A DNA stretch of 24,797 nucleotides from positions 1-24,797 of the forward strand of contig CAZQFS010000032.1 of assembly GCA_964592755.1 (NCBI GenBank), given 5' to 3'. Below are positions 1 through 7,389 of the stretch, piece by piece. Source of the DNA: CAZQFS01 sp964592755 (GTDB lineage Bacteria > Hydrothermota > Tepidihabitantia > Tepidihabitantales > Tepidihabitantaceae). Under the pieces are notes generated by a model. That model saw nothing but the letters and a program-made list of their open reading frames with translations, was not told the DNA's origin and did not search any database. Position 1 is the first letter of the stretch. Every line of letters begins with the position of its first letter. Both the position numbers and the translations under genes were made by a program.

Positions 1-53
1 CGGCGCTGCTCTCTCCGTCTTGCAGCTTCGGCTTCTCTTTGATACTCTGACAT
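1..53 (-). CDS. 5' end of an unidentified gene, cut by the window edge
   Basis: Read on the minus strand, an ATG at 53-51 opens a frame of 17 complete codons starting MSEYQREAEAARRREQR that continues past position 1. A strong Shine-Dalgarno sequence (GAGGAGA, minus strand, about 61-67) lies 7 nt upstream of the ATG, which is the main reason to accept it. The visible residues are charged and helix-forming, rich in Glu, Arg and Ala, as in a coiled coil or a soluble N-terminal helix. The function cannot be judged from so little. The gene is divergent from the secreted protein at 440. Confidence 0.6.
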   Translation of the reverse strand, partial: MSEYQREAEAARRREQR

Positions 54-70
54 AGCGGTGTCTCCTCTCT

Positions 71-84
71 CGGGCCTGAGCCCG
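71..84 (-). promoter_or_regulatory. Small hairpin in the leader of the left-edge gene
   Basis: CGGGC and GCCCG (71-75, 80-84) form a perfect 5-bp inverted repeat around a 4-nt loop, just upstream of the Shine-Dalgarno sequence of the gene starting at 53. It could form in the leader RNA or be an operator half-site pair. Nothing else supports a function. Confidence 0.25.
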
Positions 85-150
85 GGTTGATTGCACAAAC
101 AAATGCAGATACCGCTCATCTCTTTTTCCACATCTTTTGATAGTGCCTCG

Positions 151-208
151 AATGACGGGAGGAAGAGACCGAGTGACGGAAGGAAGACCGGAGTGACGGG
201 AGGAGGGA
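151..208. repeat. Purine-rich tandem repeat, 20-21 bp unit, about 2.8 copies
   Basis: Three consecutive units start at 151, 172 and 192. Each begins (A/G)(A/G)TGACGG and continues (G/A)AGGA(A/G)GA. The stretch is nearly all purine on the plus strand apart from the TGAC core. Open frames across it are low-complexity, so it looks non-coding. A related purine-rich repeat with a 21-bp unit lies at 11366-11418, and both precede a copy of the same palindromic element. Confidence 0.7.
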
Positions 209-261
209 TACCCGACGCAAGGCGCCGGGCAATCCGTTCATGCCCGGAGCCCAACATTCGG

Positions 262-351
262 CCACGAAAGGCACGAAGGAATGGGTGCACTTCGGGCTCT
301 TGGCCCTCTGCTCGGGTTTCGTGCCCTCCGTGGCAGTCAATCCCGGGATTG
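262..351. repeat. Interspersed palindromic repeat, copy 1
   Basis: CCACGAAAGGCACGAA at 262-277 is matched in inverted orientation by TTCGTGCCCTCCGTGG at 318-333 (14 of 16 bases). Directly after the right arm is the perfect 14-bp palindrome CAATCCCGGGATTG (338-351). The 34-bp segment 318-351 recurs at 11427-11460 with 29 of 34 identical bases. It lies between divergent genes and is best seen as a REP- or MITE-like non-coding repeat. Confidence 0.6.
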
Positions 352-367
352 GGGTCATGTGCCGCGC

Positions 368-395
368 TTGATTGTTGCGCGGTATGTGGTAGAAT
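368..395 (+). promoter_or_regulatory. Sigma-70-type promoter of the CARDB/Kelch gene
   Basis: TTGATT (368-373), a 16-bp spacer and TAGAAT (390-395) match -35 and -10 boxes. Transcription would start near 402 and leave a leader of about 38 nt containing the Shine-Dalgarno GGAGGG at 431-436. Similar TTGACN/TANNNT pairs with 16-17 bp spacers occur at four other sites in the window. Confidence 0.55.
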
Positions 396-439
396 TACTA
401 TGAGTTAAGCTGTTCTGGGGGAAGCAATCTGGAGGGATT

Positions 440-3400
440 ATGGTCAGGGTCATGTTGGTCGCCGTTTCGCTGGCGACGTCATTCGTATCGGGAGCAGTTG
501 AGCCGGAACGTTCGCCTTGGGCCCGGGATGGGCTTTTCGGCCGGTGGAATCGGGCTGATGAGGTCGTGGCGCTGCGCACCGAGTGTTCCAAGACTTTCGA
601 CAATCACGACGGCACTTTCTCGCTCGTGGTATCCGGCCGCCTGCATCGGCGGGACGAGAATGGCAACTGGGTCGAGCTGCCCGAGTCAGACAACGTCCGT
701 CCTGCACCAAGGGTGGAGACCGACGACACGGCCCGGGTCGGGTCCGGCGTCGGGTATGACAACGAGATGTGGGCCGCGGACGTGCCCTACTTCCGCTCCC
801 AGCATATCTATCTGAGCTCGGAGCTGCTCTTCAATGGTCACGTCGTCGGCATCGGGTACTTCTCCGACGGCGACGGCGGCATCGGGGACACCATCTGTCT
901 GACCCAGCACTGGCTTGAGGACGTCACCTACAGCACCTACAACAACACCAACTGGACCGGACCAGGCACCATGGTCTGGGGCGGCGACACGCTGACTCTG
1001 CCGAATCTGAACGGCTGGGTGCGGCTTGGCCTCACCACTTCGTTCCTGCACCTGCATGGCAACAACCTGGCCGTCTCGTACCGGCATCAGGATGGCTCGA
1101 TCGAGCGCAGCCAGTGGTATCGCGTACACAGCCCCGGGGCGAACCGCTCCAAGCGCGGCCGCAGCAACTCGCAGAATCCGCCCGACATGACCCTGATTCC
1201 GACCCGGCCCGACCTCGAGCTTGTTTACATTCCGGTGTACCCGGACGTGCAGACTACGGAAATCCGCGCGCCCAAGGACACGGTCGTTTCGGGTCAGTCC
1301 TACACGCCTCAGGCTGTGGTCCGGAACAACGGACCGGTCCGTGCGGTCACATTCGATGTCCGGCTCGCCATCTCGGGCGGCTACTCCTCGACCCGCACCG
1401 TGACCAACCTTAACTCCGGCTCCCAGACCACGGTCAATTTCGCAGGCTGGACCGCGGCCCCGCTCGGTCCGTTCGCGGTTGTCTGCTCGACCAGACTGAG
1501 CGGCGACTCGGTCGAGTCGAACAACCGACTTACCGCTGAGGGCTTCGTGCGCCTGCTTGACGTTGAGGTGCGCGAACTCGTCAGCCCGCCCGCGAGCGTC
1601 GACTCGGGCGAGCTGGTCCGGCCCCGGGCACGAGTCCGCAACAACGGCAACACGCCGGTGACGTTCGACGTGCGGTTCACTGTCGGAGACGGCTATGTCA
1701 GTACTCAGTCCGTGTCCGGTCTGGGCCCGGGTGATGAGACCACGGTGGACTTCGCCGTATGGCAGCCTTCCCGCCGCGGCTCGTTTGCCACCCGCTGTAC
1801 TGCCATGCTGACTGGCGACCAGGTGCCCATCGGCAACTGGCTCAACGGCAGCGTCGCCGTCGCGGTCCACGACCTCGGGGCGGTAGCAGTCGTCGAGCCT
1901 TTCGGGCCGCTCTGCGACCTGACCCCGCAGGCCCGGGTACGCAACTACGGCACGCTGCGTGAACCCTGCGCCGTGGTCTTCTCTATAAACAGCCGTCCGC
2001 CTTACTCCGATACCCTGAGCCTGCCCGCCGGGCTGCCACTGAACGTGGATACGGTGGTTTCGTTTGCCGCGTGGACCCCGGTTCCCGGCGCCTGGACCGC
2101 CCGCTGCTCCACCGCACTGGCCAACGACCAGGTGCGGGACAACGACACGGCCAGTTGCGAGTTCACCATTGCCGGTATCGACATCGCGGTCATGGCCATC
2201 CGCGCACCCGGCACGTTCATCGACACGGCGATGGTTGTGGTCCCGGCCGGTCTGGTTAAGAACCTGGGCGTTGCCGCCACCGGTTTCACGGCTTTCTTCG
2301 CCATCGAGTCGGCCGGCGTCCCGGTCTACTCCGGCAGCGTGCCGGTGGCCGAGCTACCGGTCGGCGCGGAAACCGTGGTGCTCTTTGATACATGGGCCAA
2401 ACCGCACTGCCCGGGCGCGTACGTGGCCCGCTGCTCGGTTGCGGCACCGGGTGACCAGACAAACGCCAACGACCGCCTGAGTATGGGGTTCAACATCCTC
2501 ACCGACAAACTGACCTACGGCTGGCGGATACGGGCTGACCTGCCGGCCGGACCCTCGGGCAAAGCGCCGAAAGACGGTGCCTGGCTGGCTTACGACAAGA
2601 CCAGCGGCCTCGTCTACGGAGCCAAGGGTGCCAAGACGCCGGACTTCTACGTCTACGACCCGCTGGCCGACACCTGGGCCGCGCTCCGTCCGTTCCCCGC
2701 GGGCACAGAAGGCAGGCCGCCCTATCGGGGCGCAGTTGGGTGCGGCAACGGCTCGGGCCTGCTTTACGCGACAAGAGGGAACAACACGACCGGATTCTGG
2801 TGTTACTCGGCCGCACTCGATACATGGACCCAGTTGGCTGACGTCCCGCTGGGCAACGCAGGCAAGCGCGTTAAAGGGGGGACCGACCTTGTCTATGTGC
2901 CGGGCGCACAGGACTACGTATACTGCCTGAAGGGCTACCAAGACGAGTTCTACCGCTACAATCCGACCCTTGACACGTGGGAAACCCGCGCCTCGCCGCA
3001 GGGTCCGGTCCAGAAATGGAACAAAGGCTCATGGCTCGTCTCGGACGGCGCGGGAACGCTCTATGCACACCAGGCAAAGTACCACAATCTATTTGCCTAC
3101 GACATCGCCCGTGACACCTGGAGGCGCCAAGCAAATGGCATGCCGAAACTGAGCCGCTACACCGGTCGGGCCAAGAAGTCAAAGGACGGTGGTTCGGCCA
3201 CGTTCTATGGCGGCGCGGTCCTGGCACTCAAAGGCGGCAACACCCAGGAGTTCTGGCGTTACGATGTGGCCGGCGATTCCTGGCACGAGCTGGATACGAT
3301 GCCGGCCTACGGCACGACCCAGAAACGCAAGAAAGTCAAGGCCGGCGCAGACCTGGTTGAGGTAGACGGTACGTTCTACGCCTTCAAGGGTAACAAGACG

Positions 3401-3751
3401 CCGGAGTTCTGGCAGTACGTCCCGTTTCCGGCGCCAACCGAGTCACGGTCGCGGACCGGCGTCCAAGTCTCGTCCGTCATCGTCGGCCGCGGACCATCGG
3501 CTGTTCTGCCCAATCCGCTGCGTGCGGGCTTTGTGACGGTCACGGCCGGTGGTCAAGCGGCCCGGTGGTCAAGCGGCCCAGTGACGGTCAGCGTGCACGA
3601 CGCTACCGGCCGGCTGGTTCAGCGTTCGGCATTCGGCGCTCAGCAATCAGCCGTCACGCTCGACCTGCGCCGGCTGAGCACGGGTATCTATCTGCTCAGA
3701 ATTGAAGCCGGTGGCTGTGTGACGACGCAGAAACTCGTGGTCCGGCGCTAA
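440..3751 (+). CDS. Secreted CARDB/Kelch-repeat protein with C-terminal sorting domain
   Basis: A 1103-residue exported protein. Residues 1-20 form a signal peptide (VMLVAVSLATSFVSGA). After a unique region come four CARDB-like Ig domains, starting near residues 272, 373, 476 and 580; each has a 'vRN.G' core and a 'G...t.V.f..W' strand. Residues about 690-1000 carry Kelch-like blades with recurring Y(D/N/S)xxxDTW motifs (for example near 739 and 941), suggesting a beta-propeller. Residues about 1020-1103 form a sorting domain (NPLRAGF, DATGRLV, LSTGIYLLR, ending KLVVRR) like those of type IX secretion or FlgD-like tails. It probably acts at the surface or outside the cell, in binding or adhesion; no catalytic motif is visible. 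GGAGGG at 431-436 favours the ATG at 440, with ATG 452 an alternative. The tail contains a 16-bp duplication and a heptamer repeat. The stop overlaps the stop of the convergent gene. Confidence 0.9.
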   Translation: MVRVMLVAVSLATSFVSGAVEPERSPWARDGLFGRWNRADEVVALRTECSKTFDNHDGTFSLVVSGRLHRRDENGNWVELPESDNVRPAPRVETDDTARVGSGVGYDNEMWAADVPYFRSQHIYLSSELLFNGHVVGIGYFSDGDGGIGDTICLTQHWLEDVTYSTYNNTNWTGPGTMVWGGDTLTLPNLNGWVRLGLTTSFLHLHGNNLAVSYRHQDGSIERSQWYRVHSPGANRSKRGRSNSQNPPDMTLIPTRPDLELVYIPVYPDVQTTEIRAPKDTVVSGQSYTPQAVVRNNGPVRAVTFDVRLAISGGYSSTRTVTNLNSGSQTTVNFAGWTAAPLGPFAVVCSTRLSGDSVESNNRLTAEGFVRLLDVEVRELVSPPASVDSGELVRPRARVRNNGNTPVTFDVRFTVGDGYVSTQSVSGLGPGDETTVDFAVWQPSRRGSFATRCTAMLTGDQVPIGNWLNGSVAVAVHDLGAVAVVEPFGPLCDLTPQARVRNYGTLREPCAVVFSINSRPPYSDTLSLPAGLPLNVDTVVSFAAWTPVPGAWTARCSTALANDQVRDNDTASCEFTIAGIDIAVMAIRAPGTFIDTAMVVVPAGLVKNLGVAATGFTAFFAIESAGVPVYSGSVPVAELPVGAETVVLFDTWAKPHCPGAYVARCSVAAPGDQTNANDRLSMGFNILTDKLTYGWRIRADLPAGPSGKAPKDGAWLAYDKTSGLVYGAKGAKTPDFYVYDPLADTWAALRPFPAGTEGRPPYRGAVGCGNGSGLLYATRGNNTTGFWCYSAALDTWTQLADVPLGNAGKRVKGGTDLVYVPGAQDYVYCLKGYQDEFYRYNPTLDTWETRASPQGPVQKWNKGSWLVSDGAGTLYAHQAKYHNLFAYDIARDTWRRQANGMPKLSRYTGRAKKSKDGGSATFYGGAVLALKGGNTQEFWRYDVAGDSWHELDTMPAYGTTQKRKKVKAGADLVEVDGTFYAFKGNKTPEFWQYVPFPAPTESRSRTGVQVSSVIVGRGPSAVLPNPLRAGFVTVTAGGQAARWSSGPVTVSVHDATGRLVQRSAFGAQQSAVTLDLRRLSTGIYLLRIEAGGCVTTQKLVVRR
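3546..3577 (+). repeat. Perfect 16-bp tandem duplication within the CARDB gene
   Basis: CCGGTGGTCAAGCGGC occurs twice in direct succession (3546-3561, 3562-3577) inside the first strands of the sorting domain. Sixteen is not a multiple of three, so the two copies are translated in different frames, giving the unusual segment TAGGQAARWSSG. Confidence 0.8.
3622..3656 (+). repeat. Heptamer repeat (5 x 7 bp) in a sorting-domain loop
   Basis: Five consecutive 7-mers fit GCNNTC(G/A): GCGTTCG, GCATTCG, GCGCTCA, GCAATCA, GCCGTCA. They encode about residues 1061-1073, in the loop after the GRLV strand of the C-terminal domain. A heptamer tract lies at the matching loop of the protein at 5731-7374. 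Confidence 0.6.
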
Positions 3752-4488
3752 CCCGAGTCGCGTCCGAACCAGCTGCGACCGCGGGTGCCGAGTCGGTCGA
3801 GCCAGGTTTCGATGCGGCGCTGGTTCGTGAAGTAGACGAGGGTCAGCAACGCGGCCAGCACTGCCAGTGCCACCCAGTGCTGCCAGGCAAAGCGAGTGGC
3901 GCCTGAGCCCAGGGCGCACTCAAGCAGGTTGGACGGCAGCCGGGCAGCAAGCACCAGCAGCAGGAACAGCGGCAGGGGGATGGCGGTCAGACCGGCGAGA
4001 TAGTAGATCCAATCCCCGAGCGGGTTCGGTATCAGCAGCAGAAGGAAGACGTAGAACGTCCCCCGGCGCAGGATGACCGAATCGAGCCGCGCCATACGTT
4101 GGGGCGGTACAAGGTATCGGAGCAGCGTGCGGCCGAGCAGCCGTGCCAGCAGAAAGTCAACCGCGGCGCCGAGCAGGACGCCGAGCATGAGCCAGACTAT
4201 CGTCGGCCATAGTCCGAGCGCATAGCCGGCGACAAACGACATCACATTGCCCGGCAGCGGGGCAATCACGACCTGAAGCATCTGGAACACGACGATTCCC
4301 ACCGGAGCCCAGCCACCCCAGTTCTGGACCAGGGCACGCAGCTCTGCCGGGTGGCGGAAGTAGTGCCAGAGCGAACGGCCGCCGACGGCGAAGAGCAGGG
4401 CGACACCGAGCACGAGCAGTGCGGTGACGGCCGCGACGATACGCTGGCCGACCGTGTGGCGCGGCGTGTCGGCTTCCGGCGGGTTCAT
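3748..4488 (-). CDS. TVP38/TMEM64 family (VTT domain) membrane protein
   Basis: A 246-residue integral membrane protein of the DedA-related VTT/SNARE-associated superfamily, whose members are linked to membrane lipid homeostasis and scrambling. There is a hydrophobic N-terminal segment (about 17-37). The core at about 60-118 contains APLPGNVMSFVAGYALG, the family's Pro-Gly re-entrant motif, followed by a Gly-rich segment. The second half has LIPNPLGDWIYYLAG and further hydrophobic helices, and the tail is short and basic. The length is normal for the family. ATG 4488 lies 18 bp after the stop of the SDR gene, so the two are probably cotranscribed. No Shine-Dalgarno sequence is obvious. Its stop (CTA on the plus strand, 3748-3750) overlaps the TAA of the convergent secreted-protein gene. 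The exact substrate is unknown. Confidence 0.85.
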   Translation of the reverse strand: MNPPEADTPRHTVGQRIVAAVTALLVLGVALLFAVGGRSLWHYFRHPAELRALVQNWGGWAPVGIVVFQMLQVVIAPLPGNVMSFVAGYALGLWPTIVWLMLGVLLGAAVDFLLARLLGRTLLRYLVPPQRMARLDSVILRRGTFYVFLLLLIPNPLGDWIYYLAGLTAIPLPLFLLLVLAARLPSNLLECALGSGATRFAWQHWVALAVLAALLTLVYFTNQRRIETWLDRLGTRGRSWFGRDSG

Positions 4489-4506
4489 CGGACAGCGGTC
4501 AGCCTG

Positions 4507-5271
4507 CTAACCGCACAGCACGGCCCCGCCGTTGACGTTCACAACCTCGCCGGTCACAAAGGTCGAGAGCTCGGAACAAAGGAACAGCACCGCACCGGCA
4601 AACTCCTCGGGCCGGCCCACGCGCCCCAGAGGGATTGTGCCGAGCACGGCCCGGCGTAAACGCGGGTTGCTCATGGTGGCGGCAGACATGTCGGTCGCAA
4701 ACCAGCCGGGTGCGATGCAGTTCACCAGGATGCCGTGCGGAGCAAGCTCGGCCGCGAGTGACTTGGTGAGGCTGATGACCGCTCCCTTGCTGGCCGCGTA
4801 GTGCGCGTGGAACGCTTCGCCGCGCTGACCCGCGGTCGAAGCGACCAGGACGATGCGACCAGCACGCCGGGCCTTCATCTGCGGCACGACCGCGCGACAG
4901 CAGGCGAACACTCCCTTGACGTTGACGTCCATGGTCCGCCTGAGCCGGGTGTCGTTCAGTCGTTCGATGGCGGCCTCCTGCCAGATGCCGGCATTGGCGA
5001 TGAGGAAATCGACGCGGCCCAGTTCCTGCGTCGTCTTCCGCACCATGGCCGCAACCGCGGCCGAGGAACTGACGTCTGCCCGGATGGCAATGGCGCGAAC
5101 CCCGGACCGACGGCACTCGGCCACAACTTCGAGTGCCGAGTTCCGATGGCGGACGTAGTTGATGGCCACATCGGCACCCGCCTGCGCCAGCGCCGTGGCC
5201 GCGGCCCGGCCCAGACCGCGGCTGGAACCGGTCACCAGGGCGACTCTGTTTCTCAGGTCGATGGGATACAT
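4507..5271 (-). CDS. SDR-family oxidoreductase (FabG-like)
   Basis: A 254-residue classical short-chain dehydrogenase/reductase with an NAD(P)-binding Rossmann fold. TGSSRGLG (14-21) is the cofactor-binding glycine motif, NAG is at 93-95, the structural Asn in DVNVKG is near 117, and Ser145, Tyr158 and Lys162 form the catalytic set with normal S-x12-Y-x3-K spacing. The C-terminus (VTGEVVNVNGGAVLCG) is typical of FabG-type 3-oxoacyl-ACP reductases, but a sugar or alcohol dehydrogenase is equally possible. I chose ATG 5271 because MYPIDLRNRVALVTG matches the usual N-terminus; an in-frame GTG at 5295 would add eight unlikely residues. Neither start has a clear Shine-Dalgarno sequence. No other fatty-acid gene is nearby, so a core FabG role is not supported by context. 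Confidence 0.85.
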   Translation of the reverse strand: MYPIDLRNRVALVTGSSRGLGRAAATALAQAGADVAINYVRHRNSALEVVAECRRSGVRAIAIRADVSSSAAVAAMVRKTTQELGRVDFLIANAGIWQEAAIERLNDTRLRRTMDVNVKGVFACCRAVVPQMKARRAGRIVLVASTAGQRGEAFHAHYAASKGAVISLTKSLAAELAPHGILVNCIAPGWFATDMSAATMSNPRLRRAVLGTIPLGRVGRPEEFAGAVLFLCSELSTFVTGEVVNVNGGAVLCG

Positions 5272-5406
5272 GTTCGCGCACGCGTCAGGCCGCACCAGAC
5301 TACGTCATGTCAGTGCACCGGCTGACGGCTATCTGCGGCCTCGGTTCAAGCCAGGGCCCGGGGAAAGGACCCCGAGTCCCAGCGCGATTCCGGTCATGTT
5401 TTCTCG

Positions 5407-5721
5407 CTAGCGTCTCGTCTCGGCTTCGTACTCCCGCTGGCGGGAGCGGAGTTCGGACTCGAGCCGCGCAATCTCGGACAGCAGGCGCTTCAGCTCGGCG
5501 TCAACTGCCACCGGTTCGTCCGGGGTCTTTGAGGCTTGCTCATAGACCCTGGCGCCGAGTCGGGCCATTGCCCGCTCCATTTCCCGACTGAGACGGAAGA
5601 TTTCGACTTTGAGTCGGCCACGCCGGGTCAGGTCTTCGGCCTCCTTGATGGCCGAGCGGGTGGCGTCGCCGAGCCAGACGCGCACGTCATCCCACAGGGT
5701 TTCGATGTCTCTCTTTGACAT
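5407..5721 (-). CDS. Small coiled-coil protein of unknown function
   Basis: A 104-residue soluble, highly charged protein with no signal peptide or membrane segment. Residues about 1-35 (WDDVRVWLGDATRSAIKEAEDLTRRG) look amphipathic. Residues about 70-104 (ELKRLLSEIARLESELRSRQREYEAE) have heptad-like hydrophobic spacing suggesting a coiled coil. I do not recognise the family. AGGAG (minus strand, 5726-5730) lies 5 nt upstream of ATG 5721, giving a well-supported start. It begins 9 bp after the stop of the secreted Asp-box protein, so the two are probably cotranscribed and perhaps translationally coupled. An envelope-associated or structural role is only a guess. Confidence 0.75.
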   Translation of the reverse strand: MSKRDIETLWDDVRVWLGDATRSAIKEAEDLTRRGRLKVEIFRLSREMERAMARLGARVYEQASKTPDEPVAVDAELKRLLSEIARLESELRSRQREYEAETRR

Positions 5722-5730
5722 AATGCTCCT

Positions 5731-7374
5731 CTAGGGTAGAAGGACGAGCTTGGCTACGCTCGGGACACGGACCGAAATGCCGGGCATCTCGGGCGCGTCC
5801 CGGCGCGCACGGGCGAAGTAGCAGCCGGGACTGAGGCGGTTGCCTTCTGCGTCGGTGCCGCCCCAGGAGAAACGGCTGACGGCTGACAGTTGACGGCTGT
5901 CGGCCTGAAGCGTGCGGACGAGGCGGCCGGAGGCGTCGAGGATATCGACTCGTGAGGCGCCGGCAAGGGTGAAGGCGAAGGAGCACCCTACACTCGGGAC
6001 ACGACCCGTATTGCCGGGCAATTCGGGCAGGTCCCTGCGCTCCGCGATACCGGTGACGCGACCGCGCCAGACGCATATCGGGTTGTTCGAGGCGTCACCG
6101 ATGTCGTCGGAATTGAAGCCGGCAATTACATCCTGCTCGAAGAAGACCGCGAGTGAGTCGCCGGCGCAGTTGCGGGCGATAACCGGAAAGCGCTTGGATG
6201 TCGCGTCGGTCGACACGAGCTTGAACGGTTCGGTCCAGAACAGACCATCGTCCGAGCAGGAGACAAAGACGTCGGCCCGCAGGAGGTTTGTGCTCGGCTC
6301 GACATTGAGCGAGTCGAACTGCTCCCAGGTCACGTAGAGCCTTCCGTTCTCGGGGTTCAGCCCGATGCTCGGCCGGCCGCAGATGGCGGCGTTGGGCCCG
6401 AACCCGCCGGCAAGGTTGTGTGACTCGGCACGATGGATTCTGGACCAGGTGGTCGCGCCGACGTCGTAAAGCCATATCTCGGCCGGGTTCCAGTACGCCG
6501 AATCGCCGACGAGCGGAATGAGCGTGGTCACGAGCAGCGGGTTGTCGCTTCGGTCCATAACCAGCCCCGCACCAATCGCGCAGACCGTACCGGTGTCTCC
6601 GCCAAAGGCGGTCGGCGGAGTCAGGTTCGTGATTGCGTCCCAGCTCGCGCCGGCGTCAGTGGATACCCGGTAATGGAGCGTCAGCTCGGCGTTGCTGCCG
6701 CTCATCCATGTCGCGACGAGCTTGTTCGAGGAGTGTGAGGCGATGAGGTTGTGGCCGAATGCACCGGTCTGAATCCATCCCGACGGCGTCTCCCAGTTGC
6801 ACCAGCTTGTTCCGCGGGTATAGAACAGGTTGTCCGATACCGCGAACTTGATAACAAGCAGATGGGTCGTGCGGTCCGGAGTCATCGCCACGGCGGGCAG
6901 GAAATACCCCTCGAGGTCGGGTGCGCCGTCACAGTAGGAGAAGATGCCGCCACCCGGGGCCGCGTCGCGGGCGACTATCGGCACGAACGTCGGCGGCATG
7001 CCGCCGGCCGAGTAGTGACAGGCGACCAGTGCCGCACCGTCTACCGGGCTCAGTTCCATCGTGCCATACCCGCTTCGCTGGGTCTGGGTGTTGATGCCGG
7101 AAAACATGAAGTCAGGGTCGTTCCAGTTCCAGGTGCCTGTGCTTCGGTCAAAGTAGTTGTACCGCACCGTGCGGTCCGGCCAGGTTGAACCATAGGGCTG
7201 GGCACTGTACAGCCACATGACGTGGATGCCGTTGGTCGGGTCCTGCGCCACCCATTGCAGTGCCGGAGCCGAGTTCTGATTGTCGAAGGTTGTGCCGCCG
7301 ACTGTATCCACGATTCCGGCGGGTTGGGCAGCGACCAGGCAGGCTGCGGCCAGCAGGGTCAAGAGTACTCTCAT
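5731..7374 (-). CDS. Secreted Asp-box (BNR-like) protein with sorting domain
   Basis: A 547-residue exported protein. Residues 1-20 are a signal peptide (MRVLLTLLAAACLVAA). The body contains two Asp-box motifs, STDAGASW (about 238-245) and SCSDDGLFW (about 372-380), as in sialidase-type beta-propellers; no sialidase catalytic set is evident. The C-terminal domain (about 460-547: VDILDASGRLV, GNRLSPGCYFAR, ending KLVLLP) is a FlgD-like or secretion-sorting tail. GGGAGG on the minus strand (7381-7386) abuts an upstream ATG (7380) directly but sits 6 nt from ATG 7374, which decides the start. Two copies of a 40-bp palindrome and a heptamer repeat interrupt the tail. The upstream protease gene ends 15 bp away, indicating cotranscription. 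It is probably a surface or extracellular protein of unknown ligand. Confidence 0.85.
   Translation of the reverse strand: MRVLLTLLAAACLVAAQPAGIVDTVGGTTFDNQNSAPALQWVAQDPTNGIHVMWLYSAQPYGSTWPDRTVRYNYFDRSTGTWNWNDPDFMFSGINTQTQRSGYGTMELSPVDGAALVACHYSAGGMPPTFVPIVARDAAPGGGIFSYCDGAPDLEGYFLPAVAMTPDRTTHLLVIKFAVSDNLFYTRGTSWCNWETPSGWIQTGAFGHNLIASHSSNKLVATWMSGSNAELTLHYRVSTDAGASWDAITNLTPPTAFGGDTGTVCAIGAGLVMDRSDNPLLVTTLIPLVGDSAYWNPAEIWLYDVGATTWSRIHRAESHNLAGGFGPNAAICGRPSIGLNPENGRLYVTWEQFDSLNVEPSTNLLRADVFVSCSDDGLFWTEPFKLVSTDATSKRFPVIARNCAGDSLAVFFEQDVIAGFNSDDIGDASNNPICVWRGRVTGIAERRDLPELPGNTGRVPSVGCSFAFTLAGASRVDILDASGRLVRTLQADSRQLSAVSRFSWGGTDAEGNRLSPGCYFARARRDAPEMPGISVRVPSVAKLVLLP
5762..5801 (-). repeat. Intragenic palindromic element, copy A
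   Basis: A 40-bp imperfect palindrome: arms 5762-5780 and 5784-5801 around CGG, with about 15 of 18 positions pairing and one bulge. On the minus strand it encodes APEMPGISVRVP, just before the last strand (SVAKLVLLP) of the sorting domain. It is 32/40 identical to copy B. Confidence 0.65.
5874..5901 (-). repeat. Heptamer repeat (4 x 7 bp) in a sorting-domain loop
   Basis: On the plus strand the units are GGCTGAC, GGCTGAC, AGTTGAC and GGCTGTC. On the coding strand they give DSRQLSAVS, in the loop after GRLVRTLQ. This is the same loop that carries the heptamer tract at 3622-3656. Confidence 0.6.
5996..6035 (-). repeat. Intragenic palindromic element, copy B
   Basis: A 40-bp imperfect palindrome with arms 5996-6013 and 6019-6035 around CCGGG. 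On the minus strand it encodes LPELPGNTGRVP, in the linker before the sorting domain and in the same frame as copy A. Arm bases differ from copies A and C in a compensated way (ATTG/CAAT here). Confidence 0.65.
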
Positions 7375-7380
7375 GTTCAT

Positions 7381-7386
7381 CCTCCC
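7381..7386 (-). promoter_or_regulatory. Shine-Dalgarno site deciding the start at 7374
   Basis: GGGAGG on the minus strand is followed at once by ATG AAC ATG. The first ATG has zero spacing and the second has 6 nt, so translation most likely begins at 7374. The site lies in the 15-bp gap after the protease stop. Confidence 0.6.
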
Positions 7387-7389
7387 GGT

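Noticed and set aside
91..408. 105-codon plus-strand frame and an 80-codon minus-strand frame (116-358) left of the CARDB gene
   Set aside because: Both are read through the tandem and palindromic repeats; the translations are Arg/Pro-rich with no start signal.
686..1870. 394-codon minus-strand open frame
   Set aside because: It is the antisense shadow of the CARDB repeats; its apparent internal repetition only mirrors those repeats.
5320..5330. GGCTGACGGCT upstream of the SDR gene as a further heptamer-repeat tract
   Set aside because: There are only about one and a half units, too short to separate from chance.
5359..5374. CGGGG-aaagga-CCCCG hairpin as a terminator after the coiled-coil gene
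   Set aside because: There is no T-run on either strand and the stem is only 5 bp; it may be incidental.
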